Assembly: GCF_024662235.1 (NCBI RefSeq)
Contig: NZ_CP096276.1
Coordinates: 4,154,001 to 4,218,000 of the forward strand
Direction: 5' to 3'
DNA length: 64,000 nucleotides
Origin: Pimelobacter simplex
Lineage (GTDB): Bacteria > Actinomycetota > Actinomycetes > Propionibacteriales > Nocardioidaceae
Position numbers and translations under genes: made by a program. The notes under the pieces were generated by a model. The model was not told the DNA's origin, ran no database searches, and saw only the letters and a program-made list of their open reading frames with translations. Each line of letters starts with the position of its first letter. Within the stretch, counting starts at the first letter, position 1. Below, one piece after another: positions 17,081 to 24,847 of this stretch.

Positions 17081-17128
17081 AAGAACATGTGAAGAAGCGG
17101 ACGGCTCGTCCCGACACCGGATCTTCAC
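17081..17128. promoter_or_regulatory. Spaced repeats, probable response-regulator binding region 2
   Basis: AAGAACA and AAGAAGC start 11 bp apart (17081, 17092). GTGAAGA at 17089 and TCTTCAC at 17122 are 33 bp apart, exactly as at 14101/14134. The distance from TCTTCAC to the plus-strand start codon is 30 bp here and 29 bp at region 1. Confidence 0.7.
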
Positions 17129-17151
17129 AACTCGCTGCCAGCCTGCGGCCC

Positions 17152-18207
17152 ATGATCAGAAGGTTCCGTGCGCTCGTGCTGGTCCTCCTCGGCTCGCTGC
17201 TCTTCGCGGCCGTCGGGTACGCCGCGGCGCTGGCGATGTCGCCCTCCCGCGGCGACCAGGCCGCGCCGCCCAGCGGTCCGGTCACCGCCGAGGTCGGGCT
17301 GCGCCGGCTCACCTCGTCGGTGGTCGTCCGCGGCGACGCCGGCTTCGCCGACCCGGTCGAGCTCGTCGTGCGCACGGCAGCACCGATCCCCGTGGTGACC
17401 CGCCTCCCGAAGCACCGGGGCGCCGCCGTGCGGGCGGGCGAGGTGGTCCTCGAGGTCGCCGGCCGTCCGGTGGTCGCCCTGACCGGTTCGCTGCCCGCCT
17501 ACCGCGACCTCGCGCCAGGCGCCGCCGGCCCTGACGTGCGCCAGCTCGAGACGGCGCTCGCGGCGCTCGGGCTCGACCCGGGCGACGTCGACGACGAGTT
17601 CACCGCGGCGACCGGGGCCGCGGTCGGGCGGCTCTACGCGCGGCTCGACTACCCCGCGCCGCCGAGCGCGGGGCTGCCGATGAGCGAGGTGACCTACGTG
17701 CCGAGCCTGCCGCGGCGCGTCGACCGGATGCCGACCCGTCTGGGCGCGCCCCTCTCGGCCAAGCCGATCCTGCTGTCCGGCACCGAGCTGGTGGTGACGA
17801 TCGGGCTCACCACGGCCGACACCGCCCTGCTCCGGGCGGGGATGCGTGCGGTCGTCGAGGTACCCGGCGGGCGGTCCGTGCGCGGCCGGCTGGGGCCGGT
17901 CACCACGACCGCGACCGGCGGGCGCACGACGGTGCGTCCGCTGCGCCTGACCGAGCGGCAGCGGCAGGCTCTGCGCGGGGCGAACGTGAAGGTGACCGTG
18001 CCGCTGCGCAGCACCGGCGGCCGGGTGCTCGTCGTACCGCTGGCGGCGTTGAGCACGGACGCCGCCGGCGCGGTCCGCGTGGTGCGGGTCGACGCCGACG
18101 GCTCGACGCAGGTGGTCGCGGTCGAGACCGGCCTGTCCGCGCAGGGCTTCGCGGAGGTCCGGGGCGACGGCCTCGCCGCCGGCGACCGCGTGGTGGTCGG
18201 CCGATGA
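17152..18207 (+). CDS. Membrane-fusion (HlyD/MacA-like) adaptor with peptidoglycan-binding domain
   Basis: A 351-aa protein anchored by an N-terminal membrane helix (residues 7-29). A barrel-sandwich/lipoyl-like half containing GAAVRAGEVVLEVAGRPV follows. A peptidoglycan-binding domain near 115-165 (LAPGAAGPDVRQLETALAALGLDPG) interrupts it, and a beta-barrel C-terminal part ends in AAGDRVVVGR. This is the actinobacterial adaptor type found with MacB-like exporters. It overlaps the ATPase gene by four bases. Its promoter region carries the spaced repeats, so export is probably induced by the adjacent two-component system. Confidence 0.82.
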   Translation: MIRRFRALVLVLLGSLLFAAVGYAAALAMSPSRGDQAAPPSGPVTAEVGLRRLTSSVVVRGDAGFADPVELVVRTAAPIPVVTRLPKHRGAAVRAGEVVLEVAGRPVVALTGSLPAYRDLAPGAAGPDVRQLETALAALGLDPGDVDDEFTAATGAAVGRLYARLDYPAPPSAGLPMSEVTYVPSLPRRVDRMPTRLGAPLSAKPILLSGTELVVTIGLTTADTALLRAGMRAVVEVPGGRSVRGRLGPVTTTATGGRTTVRPLRLTERQRQALRGANVKVTVPLRSTGGRVLVVPLAALSTDAAGAVRVVRVDADGSTQVVAVETGLSAQGFAEVRGDGLAAGDRVVVGR

Positions 18208-18893
18208 GCACGTCCACGGCCGTCATCGAGCTCAGCGGGATCGGCCGCCGCTTCGCCGGGGACCCGCCCGTCGACGTCCTGCACGACGTCGACCTGACCA
18301 TCGGGGCAGGCGAGTTCGTGGCGATCGTCGGCCCGTCCGGGTCGGGCAAGTCGACGCTGCTCAACATCCTCGGGCTGCTCGACTCCCCCACTGCAGGGCG
18401 CTACCTGCTCGACGGCATCGACACCGCCACGGTGAACCACCGCGGCCGGGCCCGGCTGCGGGCCGGGCGGCTGGGCTTCGTCTTCCAGGCGTTCCAGCTG
18501 CTGCCGCAACTGACGGTCCGGGAGAACGTCAGCCTCGGCGGGCTCTACCTCGGGCTGTCCCTGCGCGAGCGCGGCCGCCGGGCCGACGTCCTGCTCGACC
18601 GGGTCGGCCTCGGGCACCGCCGGGACGCCCGGCCCGCCACCCTGTCCGGCGGCGAGCGCCAGCGCGTCGCGATCGCCCGGGCGCTGGTGGCGGACCCGAG
18701 CGTGCTGCTCGCCGACGAGCCGACCGGCAATCTCGACACCGCGAGCGCCGCCGCGGTGCTCACCCTGTTCGCCGAGCTGCACACCGAGGGCGCGACGATC
18801 GCGATGATCACCCACGACCCCGGGGTCGCGGACCGCGCCGCCCGGAGCGTGCGGATCGTCGACGGACGGGTCGACGGACGGGTCGACGGATGA
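18204..18893 (+). CDS. ABC transporter ATP-binding protein (MacB/LolD-like)
   Basis: A 229-aa ATPase. Walker A GPSGSGKST lies at residues 43-51. The Q-loop is in VFQAFQLLP, the signature is LSGGERQR, Walker B is VLLADEPT and the switch His is in MITHD. The family energises MacB-type or lipoprotein/antibiotic exporters. It is coupled on both sides by four-base overlaps (ATGA). The extreme C-terminus is a VDGR repeat generated by a 12-bp tandem repeat, an unusual tail for this family. Confidence 0.95.
   Translation: MSTSTAVIELSGIGRRFAGDPPVDVLHDVDLTIGAGEFVAIVGPSGSGKSTLLNILGLLDSPTAGRYLLDGIDTATVNHRGRARLRAGRLGFVFQAFQLLPQLTVRENVSLGGLYLGLSLRERGRRADVLLDRVGLGHRRDARPATLSGGERQRVAIARALVADPSVLLADEPTGNLDTASAAAVLTLFAELHTEGATIAMITHDPGVADRAARSVRIVDGRVDGRVDG
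18858..18890. repeat. 12-bp tandem repeat (2.75 copies) at the end of the ATPase gene
   Basis: The unit GTCGACGGACGG is repeated in frame and encodes the ATPase C-terminal VDGR tail. Its last base is the first base of the permease start codon, so copy number could affect the gene junction. Confidence 0.9.
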
Positions 18894-20086
18894 GCCGCGA
18901 GCGGGGCCGCCTGCGCACCCACCTCGGCGAGGCGATGGCCGGGGTCTCCGCCCGTCCCGGCCGGCTGGCGCTGACGATGCTCGGCGAGGCGCTCGGCCTC
19001 GCCGCGCTCGTCGCCACGGTCGGTCTGGCCACCACCGCGAGCGGCCAGGTGGCCGACCACTTCGACCGGGCCGCCGCCGACCGGGTCACGGTCCAGGTCG
19101 AGCCGTCCCGTGCGGAGCGCGGCGCCCGGCTGCCCGAGGACGCCGCGGACCAGGTCCGCCGGCTCGACGGCGTCGAGGCCGCGGGGACGCTGACCCGGCT
19201 GCCGGTGACCGATCCGGTCCGCACGGTGGCGGTCGTCGACCCGCAGGCACCGCCCGATCCCCTGCTCCCGGTGCTGGCCGCCTCACCGGGACTGCTCGAC
19301 GCCGTCGACGCCCACGTCACCGGCCGCCCGTACGACGACGGGCACGTCGCCCGCGCCGACGCCGTCGCGCTGCTGGGGGCAGGCGCGGCCCGCCGGCTGG
19401 GGCTCGGCGACCTGGCGCACGGTCCCGCCGTCTTCGTCGGCGACCGGGCGCTGACCGTCATCGGCATCATCGACGACGTCAGCGGGCGCGGCGAGCTCCT
19501 CGACTCCGTCGTGGTCCCGGAGACGACGGCGGCCCGCCTCTTCGGCTGGACCGGCGCGCTGTCGCTGCAGGTCCAGGTCGCCCCGAACGCGGCCGAGACC
19601 ATCGCCCGGCAGGCCCCGCTGGCCGTCGCGCCCCAGGACCCCGGGATCGTCGTCGCCGCGGCCCCACCGACCGATGCGGCGCTGCGCGACCGCGTGGAGG
19701 GCGACGTCTCGTCGCTGCTCGTGCTGCTGGGCCTCGTCGCCCTGGTGGCGGGCGGGGTCGGGATCGCGAACATCATGCTGTTGTCCGTCATGGAGCGGAT
19801 CGGCGAGATCGGGCTGCGCCGCGCGCTCGGGGCGACCCGGGGCGACCTGATGACCCAGTTCCTGGCCGAGAGCGCCGTGGTCGGGCTGCTCGGCGGAATC
19901 GTCGGGACCAGCCTGGGCTTCGTCACCAGCATGCTGGTCGCGCTGAGCCGGGACTGGACGCCGGTGCTCGACGTACGCCTGCTCGCCGCGCCGCTGGCCG
20001 GACTCGTCGTCGGCGTCCTCGCGGGCGCCTTCCCCGCCTGGCGCGCGGGCTCGCTGGAGCCCGCCCAGGCGCTGCGCACCCTCTGA
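18890..20086 (+). CDS. FtsX/MacB-type ABC transporter permease
   Basis: A 398-aa permease with one N-terminal membrane helix (residues 25-50), a large extracytoplasmic domain (about 55-260) and three C-terminal helices. The cytoplasmic coupling motif ERIGEIGLRRALGATRGDL is characteristic of MacB permeases. It forms a mechanotransmission exporter with the upstream ATPase and adaptor. The substrate (toxic peptide, antibiotic or lipid) cannot be inferred. The 3' end is 10 bp from the convergent LuxR-type gene. Confidence 0.92.
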   Translation: MSRERGRLRTHLGEAMAGVSARPGRLALTMLGEALGLAALVATVGLATTASGQVADHFDRAAADRVTVQVEPSRAERGARLPEDAADQVRRLDGVEAAGTLTRLPVTDPVRTVAVVDPQAPPDPLLPVLAASPGLLDAVDAHVTGRPYDDGHVARADAVALLGAGAARRLGLGDLAHGPAVFVGDRALTVIGIIDDVSGRGELLDSVVVPETTAARLFGWTGALSLQVQVAPNAAETIARQAPLAVAPQDPGIVVAAAPPTDAALRDRVEGDVSSLLVLLGLVALVAGGVGIANIMLLSVMERIGEIGLRRALGATRGDLMTQFLAESAVVGLLGGIVGTSLGFVTSMLVALSRDWTPVLDVRLLAAPLAGLVVGVLAGAFPAWRAGSLEPAQALRTL

Positions 20087-20096
20087 CCGACCGGCG

Positions 20097-20780
20097 TCAG
20101 CCGCGCCGGCGCGGGAAGACCTCCAGCGCCCGGCGGTACAACGCCACCGCCGCGAGCTGGGAGTCCACGCCCAGCTTGCGGCGCAGCGACTTCACCTGGC
20201 TGCGAACGGTCCCCTCGGCGACGCCGGACGCGAGCGCGATGCGCTGGACCGAGACGCCGTCGTAGAGCTCGCCGAGGATCTCGTACTCGCGGTGGGTGAG
20301 CTGCTCCATGCGGCGCACGAGCGAGCGCTGCTCCTCGGCGACGTCGGCCCACTCGCGCAGGGCGCGCTCGCGCACGCGCGGCGGGGTCGGGGAGAGCCCG
20401 GCGAGCATCTGGCGGATGGCGACGGCGAGGCCGGCGGTGGAGGTCGAGGTCGGGAGCACGCCGGTCGCGCCGGCGGCGAGGACGGTGCCCCAGCGCGGGC
20501 CCGGGGCGCTGTCGGTGAGCACGAGCCAGCGGATCGGCTCGCGGCCGAGGATGATCTCGACGTCGTGGAGGAGGTCCGGGGTCTCCAGGTCGCAGAGGAT
20601 CACGCCGACCGAGGCGCGGCTGCCGTGGAGGCTCTGCCGGAAGGTGCGCATGGCGCCGCGGCGCGGCCACTCGATGGGGACCGGGACCAGGCCGCGCGCC
20701 TTGAGCGCAGCAGCGATGGCCTGGCCGACCAGCCGCCGCTCAGCGACCAGCGCGACCCGGCGCGGCGGGTCGGGAACCAT
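20097..20780 (-). CDS. LuxR-type regulator with a degenerate receiver domain
   Basis: A 227-aa protein. The N-terminal half has a receiver-like fold with a possible acceptor at Asp64, but it lacks the paired acidic residues after strand one and the conserved Lys (TGVLPTST instead of a Lys turn). It may therefore work without phosphorylation. The C-terminal LuxR helix-turn-helix contains LTHREYEILGELYDGVSVQRIAL and EGTVRSQVKSLRRKLGV. It begins three bases after the stop of the secreted propeller gene and is probably cotranscribed with it. Its HTH resembles that of the response regulator at 41717-42403, so both may bind similar sites in the polysaccharide locus. Confidence 0.82.
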   Translation of the reverse strand: MVPDPPRRVALVAERRLVGQAIAAALKARGLVPVPIEWPRRGAMRTFRQSLHGSRASVGVILCDLETPDLLHDVEIILGREPIRWLVLTDSAPGPRWGTVLAAGATGVLPTSTSTAGLAVAIRQMLAGLSPTPPRVRERALREWADVAEEQRSLVRRMEQLTHREYEILGELYDGVSVQRIALASGVAEGTVRSQVKSLRRKLGVDSQLAAVALYRRALEVFPRRRG

Positions 20781-20783
20781 GGC

Positions 20784-22670
20784 TCAGCCGCCCTGTCCCG
20801 CCGCCGCGCCCTGCCCCACGAACAGCGCGCCGGCCCAGTCGACGCCATCGATCCCGGGTCCGCCGACGACGACGGCCCGGCCCACCGGGTGCGCCGCCGC
20901 GGCGCTCTGCTGCCAACCGATCCGGTGGAGCACCCCGTCGGGCGTGGCCCACGAGAGTGCCGTCCGGGTCGCGACCATGCCGCGCACGGTGGCCGGGTCG
21001 AAGCCCGGCACCCGTCCCGACGCGACGTAGCGCTCCGTCCCGACGATGCCGCTCTCCGGGTTGAAGTAGCGGTAGTAGAGCAGGGACGAGCCGGAGCGCG
21101 TGAAGTAGAGGCGGCCGCGGTCGTAGAACATCCCGGTCATGGCGACCAGGTCCGCGCGCCACGAGGCCAGGGGCACGATCGCGTCGGCGGTCGCCACCGC
21201 CTCCGCCGTCCCGTACGACGTCCCGTCGAACGAGCGCCGCGTGAACGTGCCGTCGCGGCTGCCGGTGTAGAGCTGGCTCCCGAGCATGAAGGCCCCGCCG
21301 ACGCTCGCCCAGTCCGGTCCGCCGGCCGGTGCGGTGGCCCCGCGGTAGAGCGGTCCGGCCTGCACCGGCGTCCCCCAGCTCGGGTACGACGTCCCGCCGG
21401 TGCCGAAGCGCGCGATCCGGTCGCGCTGCTGCCCGCCGATCTCGTCGGTGTCCGAGGCGACCCACAGCCCGGCGGTGGTGACGAGGAAGTCGAAGACACC
21501 GACCCCCTTGGTGCGGCCCGGGTCCCACGAGAACGGCAGCCCGTTGCTGGGGCTGAGCGCCGCGATGCCGTCGCGACGCACCGCGCCCGGTCCGGCGCTG
21601 TTGCTGCCGTAGGAGTTGTTGAACCAGCGCTGGTGGCCGCCGACGTACACCGCGGACGGGGTCACCTCCAGCGCGGTGATCGTGTCGCCGCCGGTCCGCG
21701 AGACCCACGACGGGACGGCGTCGGCGGCGTTCTGGTTCTCGAAGCGGGCGACCGCGTCGCACGGTCCCCTCGCCCCGGAGGGCCCTCCGCTCGCGGCCAC
21801 GACGAAGTAGGAGCCGTCGGGCGAGAAGTCCACGTCGCGGATGTAGCTGTAGTAGTGCCGACTGCAGTTGGGCACGTAGAACCGCGTGCGCAGCGGCGCC
21901 GGCCGGGCCTTGCGGCGGCCCAGGTCCACGACGAACAGCTGGTGGTTGCGCACGTGCTGCAGCGAGCGGAAGTTGCCGATCGCCACGAGCCGCCGCTGGT
22001 TGGGGCTGATGTCGATCTTGACGACCGTGGTCGTGCCCAGACCGCCGCGCTGCCGGCCGCGGACCGCGAGCCCGAAGTACTTCCGGGCCACGCCCGTGCG
22101 TGCCTTGAGCGTGGCGAGCGCCTTCTGGTTGCGGCCCCCGATGGTGGAGAACGAGCCGGCCACCCACAGGCGCCCGCGCTGGAGCCGCAGGTCGCGCACC
22201 GAGGCGTCGATCCGGCCGGCGTTGAACCGGCGGACCACGCGACCGTTGGTGACGACGAGCTGGGCCAGCCGGGCCCGGCGCTGGCCGCCGATGGTGGTGA
22301 AGTCGCCCCCGGCGTAGACGGTCCCGTTCGGGCCGGCCCGGACGACCAGCACGGCCCGGTTGGGGTCGGGGTGGAAGGCCGGGCTGATCCGCCCGGTGAC
22401 GGCGTCGAAGGCGAGCAGCCCGTGCCGGCGCAGCGTCACCGTGCCGCCGGCGTCGCGGGCCCGCGTGAACGAGCCGCCCACCACGATCGTGCGGCCGACC
22501 TGGACCACGGAGAGCACCTGGCCGTCGAGGATGGAGGGGGTTCCTGAGGCAGGGACCGCGACGACCAGGCGCCCACCGGGCTCGGTACCGGCGTCGGCGG
22601 CCGGTACGGCCGTCAGCACCACACTCAGTGCGGAGCACCAGACGGCGACGAAGCGGAGCAGCGCGGACAC
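20784..22670 (-). CDS. Secreted beta-propeller protein (paralogue of the 57.4-kb protein)
   Basis: A 628-aa exported protein with signal peptide (residues 1-27, cleavage near ADAG) and repeated VVGGSFT, YAGGDFTTIGG, WVAGSFSTIGG and YVGGHQRW blades. These delta-60-like propeller repeats are followed by a second propeller-like region ending near SGSSLLYYRYFNPESGIVG. It lacks the PKD and C-terminal modules of its paralogue at 57429-60302 but matches its propeller over most of its length. It is probably a surface or extracellular structural protein; no enzyme motif is seen. It is first in an operon with the LuxR-type regulator, and a palindrome lies in its divergent promoter. Confidence 0.82.
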   Translation of the reverse strand: MSALLRFVAVWCSALSVVLTAVPAADAGTEPGGRLVVAVPASGTPSILDGQVLSVVQVGRTIVVGGSFTRARDAGGTVTLRRHGLLAFDAVTGRISPAFHPDPNRAVLVVRAGPNGTVYAGGDFTTIGGQRRARLAQLVVTNGRVVRRFNAGRIDASVRDLRLQRGRLWVAGSFSTIGGRNQKALATLKARTGVARKYFGLAVRGRQRGGLGTTTVVKIDISPNQRRLVAIGNFRSLQHVRNHQLFVVDLGRRKARPAPLRTRFYVPNCSRHYYSYIRDVDFSPDGSYFVVAASGGPSGARGPCDAVARFENQNAADAVPSWVSRTGGDTITALEVTPSAVYVGGHQRWFNNSYGSNSAGPGAVRRDGIAALSPSNGLPFSWDPGRTKGVGVFDFLVTTAGLWVASDTDEIGGQQRDRIARFGTGGTSYPSWGTPVQAGPLYRGATAPAGGPDWASVGGAFMLGSQLYTGSRDGTFTRRSFDGTSYGTAEAVATADAIVPLASWRADLVAMTGMFYDRGRLYFTRSGSSLLYYRYFNPESGIVGTERYVASGRVPGFDPATVRGMVATRTALSWATPDGVLHRIGWQQSAAAAHPVGRAVVVGGPGIDGVDWAGALFVGQGAAAGQGG

Positions 22671-22760
22671 CCTGACACGCTCCCTCCTGCTCCCGGCACC
22701 GACGCCGGATCAGGCGACAGTAGGCCGGTGCTCCGGACCCCGGTCGGCGCGCGGCGATAG

Positions 22761-22777
22761 TCACCCAAAATTGGTGA
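22761..22777. promoter_or_regulatory. AT-core palindrome (site a) between propeller and polymerase genes
   Basis: TCACC CAAAATT GGTGA forms 5-bp arms around an AT-rich centre, 45 bp before the polymerase start codon. Similar CCCAAA/TTTGGG cores occur upstream of other genes of the locus. Confidence 0.5.
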
Positions 22778-22813
22778 GTCCCCAGAACCCCCATCCCACG
22801 GACGCTTTGCTGC

Positions 22814-24847
22814 ATGACGTCCACCGCGGGACCGGCGGACCGTTCGGGCCGGGTTGCGTGCCGATGCTTCGTCGTCGGCGTTGCCGGCCTGCCCTTGTGG
22901 TGGGTCCTCGGCGTCGCCTCGCTCGTGCCGCTGGCGATGGTGCTGCCACTGGGGTGGGACCTGTGGCGGCGCCGGCGGGTCGTCGTACCGCCGGGGTTCG
23001 GGTGGTGGCTGCTGTTCCTCGGCTGGGTGCTCCTCGGCATCGGCACCCTGTGGGCGACCGCGCCCGGCGCGGTGGCCGACGGCGGCACCGGCCGGCTCAT
23101 GGTGTTCGGCTACCGCTTCGGCTGGTACGTCGCCTGCACGGTCGTGCTCGTGTGGCTCGGCAACATCCCCGCCCGCCTGCTGTCCGACCACGTCGTGCAC
23201 CGCGTCGTGGCCTGGATCTTCGTGGTCGCGGTGGCCGGCGGCGTGGTCGGCCTGATCGCTCCCGACCTCGAGCTGACCACGCTGGCGGAGACGCTGCTGC
23301 CCGGTGCGCTGCGGGGCAACGGCTTCGTCAGCACGCTGGTCTCGGCGCAGGCCTCGGAGCTGCAACAGGTGCTCGGTGGCCTCCCCCAACCGCGCCCCAA
23401 GGCGCCGTTCCCGTTCACCAACACGTGGGGCAGCGCGATCTCGCTGAGCCTGGTGTTCCTGGTCGCGCTGCTGGTCGGCTCCCGGCGCCGGTGGCGCTGG
23501 CTGGCCGCACCGCTGCTCGCGATCGCCGCCGTCCCCATCGTGCTCAGCCTCAACCGCGGGCTGTGGCTGGCGGTCGGCGCGAGCTGCGTGGGCTTCCTCG
23601 TCCTGCTCGCCGTACGACGCCACCACCTCGCGCTCGTCACGCTGGTCGCGGCCGTGGTGCTCGGCGGCGTGGTCGCGACGAGCACCCCGCTCGGCGCGAC
23701 CGTCAACGAGCGCCTGGACCACCCCCACAGCAACGACCGGCGCTCCCAGCTCCTCGTCGCGACCGTCGACTCCATGACGAACGGCTCCCCGGTGGTCGGC
23801 TTCGGCGGGACGCGCAACGTGCAGGGCTCCTTCGCCTCGATCGCGGGAGGGGCGACCCCGGCCTGCCCGGCGTGCGGCGTACCGCCCCTGGGGACGCAGG
23901 GGCAGCTCTGGCTGGTGCTGTTCTCGCAGGGCTGGGTCGGGGCGCTGTTCTTCCTGTCGTTCTTCGTCCAGGCCCTGCGCCGGACCTGGCGATGTCGCAC
24001 GATCAACGAGACGGTCGCGACCTTCGCCGTCGGCATCTTCCTGCTGCAGCTGTCGGTCTACGACACCCTCGGCCTGCCGATGATGCTGGTGATGGTGGCG
24101 ATCGGCCTGGCCTGGCGCGAGCAGCGCACCGGGCAGCCGCTGCGGCTGCCGAGCCGGCGGTCCTGGGTGCTCGTGGCGAGCGTCGCGCTGCTCGGCGGCG
24201 TCCTCGCGGCGGCCACGCCCTCCGGCGGCGACCCGCGGTGGCGCAGCACCGTCACGGTCGCCCTCACGCCGTCGCCGACCTACCTCGACATCGGGGACGC
24301 CGCCCGCGAGGCCGACAACGGCGGGGTGGACGTGCGCCCACCGGCACCGGCCACCGTCGACACCGAGGCGGCGCTGCTGAGCTCCGAACGACCACTGACG
24401 CTCGCCGGCGACCGGGTCGGGATCACCCCGGCCGCGCTGCGCAGCGACATCTCCGTCGCCGCGCCCCCGCTCTCGACCGTGCTCGAGGTGACCCTCACGA
24501 CGCCCCGGTCCGCCGACCCGGTGGCGGCCGCGCAGGCCGTCGCCGACGAGTACCTCGCCGAGCGGACGCGCTTCCTGGAGCGGCGTCGTACCGACCTGGT
24601 GGCGCGGCTGAACGAGGAGCTCGCCGCCATCGACCCGACCGATCCGGCCTGGGCGGCCACGCGCACGTACCTGCGGGCGGCGATCGACAACCTGACCACC
24701 CACCGGCCCGCCGCGGGCTCCGTCATCCGGGTCGGTCCGGCGACCCCGGTCGGCGCCGGGCACGGCGTCCGGATCACCAGCGGCATCGGCATCGGCGTGC
24801 TGGTCGGCCTCGCCTGGTTCCGGCTCCGGAGGCGACCGTGGGAGTGA
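22814..24847 (+). CDS. Polysaccharide polymerase/O-antigen-ligase-like protein fused to a Wzz-like domain
   Basis: A 677-aa membrane protein. Residues 1-430 hold about eleven hydrophobic segments with a large loop between about 305 and 365 (GFGGTRNVQGS, TQGQLWLVLFSQGW), as in Wzy/WaaL enzymes that join lipid-linked repeat units. After a further membrane helix near 455-470, residues 480-650 form an exported helical domain. It has an ISVAAPPLSTVLEVTLTTP strand followed by AQAVADEYLAERTRFLERR, the arrangement of chain-length regulators, and a last membrane helix lies near 655-670. Fusion of polymerase and chain-length control is unusual and would fix their stoichiometry. A start at ATG 22814 fits, with no strong ribosome site. 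The next gene overlaps by 10 bp. Confidence 0.75.
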   Translation: MTSTAGPADRSGRVACRCFVVGVAGLPLWWVLGVASLVPLAMVLPLGWDLWRRRRVVVPPGFGWWLLFLGWVLLGIGTLWATAPGAVADGGTGRLMVFGYRFGWYVACTVVLVWLGNIPARLLSDHVVHRVVAWIFVVAVAGGVVGLIAPDLELTTLAETLLPGALRGNGFVSTLVSAQASELQQVLGGLPQPRPKAPFPFTNTWGSAISLSLVFLVALLVGSRRRWRWLAAPLLAIAAVPIVLSLNRGLWLAVGASCVGFLVLLAVRRHHLALVTLVAAVVLGGVVATSTPLGATVNERLDHPHSNDRRSQLLVATVDSMTNGSPVVGFGGTRNVQGSFASIAGGATPACPACGVPPLGTQGQLWLVLFSQGWVGALFFLSFFVQALRRTWRCRTINETVATFAVGIFLLQLSVYDTLGLPMMLVMVAIGLAWREQRTGQPLRLPSRRSWVLVASVALLGGVLAAATPSGGDPRWRSTVTVALTPSPTYLDIGDAAREADNGGVDVRPPAPATVDTEAALLSSERPLTLAGDRVGITPAALRSDISVAAPPLSTVLEVTLTTPRSADPVAAAQAVADEYLAERTRFLERRRTDLVARLNEELAAIDPTDPAWAATRTYLRAAIDNLTTHRPAAGSVIRVGPATPVGAGHGVRITSGIGIGVLVGLAWFRLRRRPWE

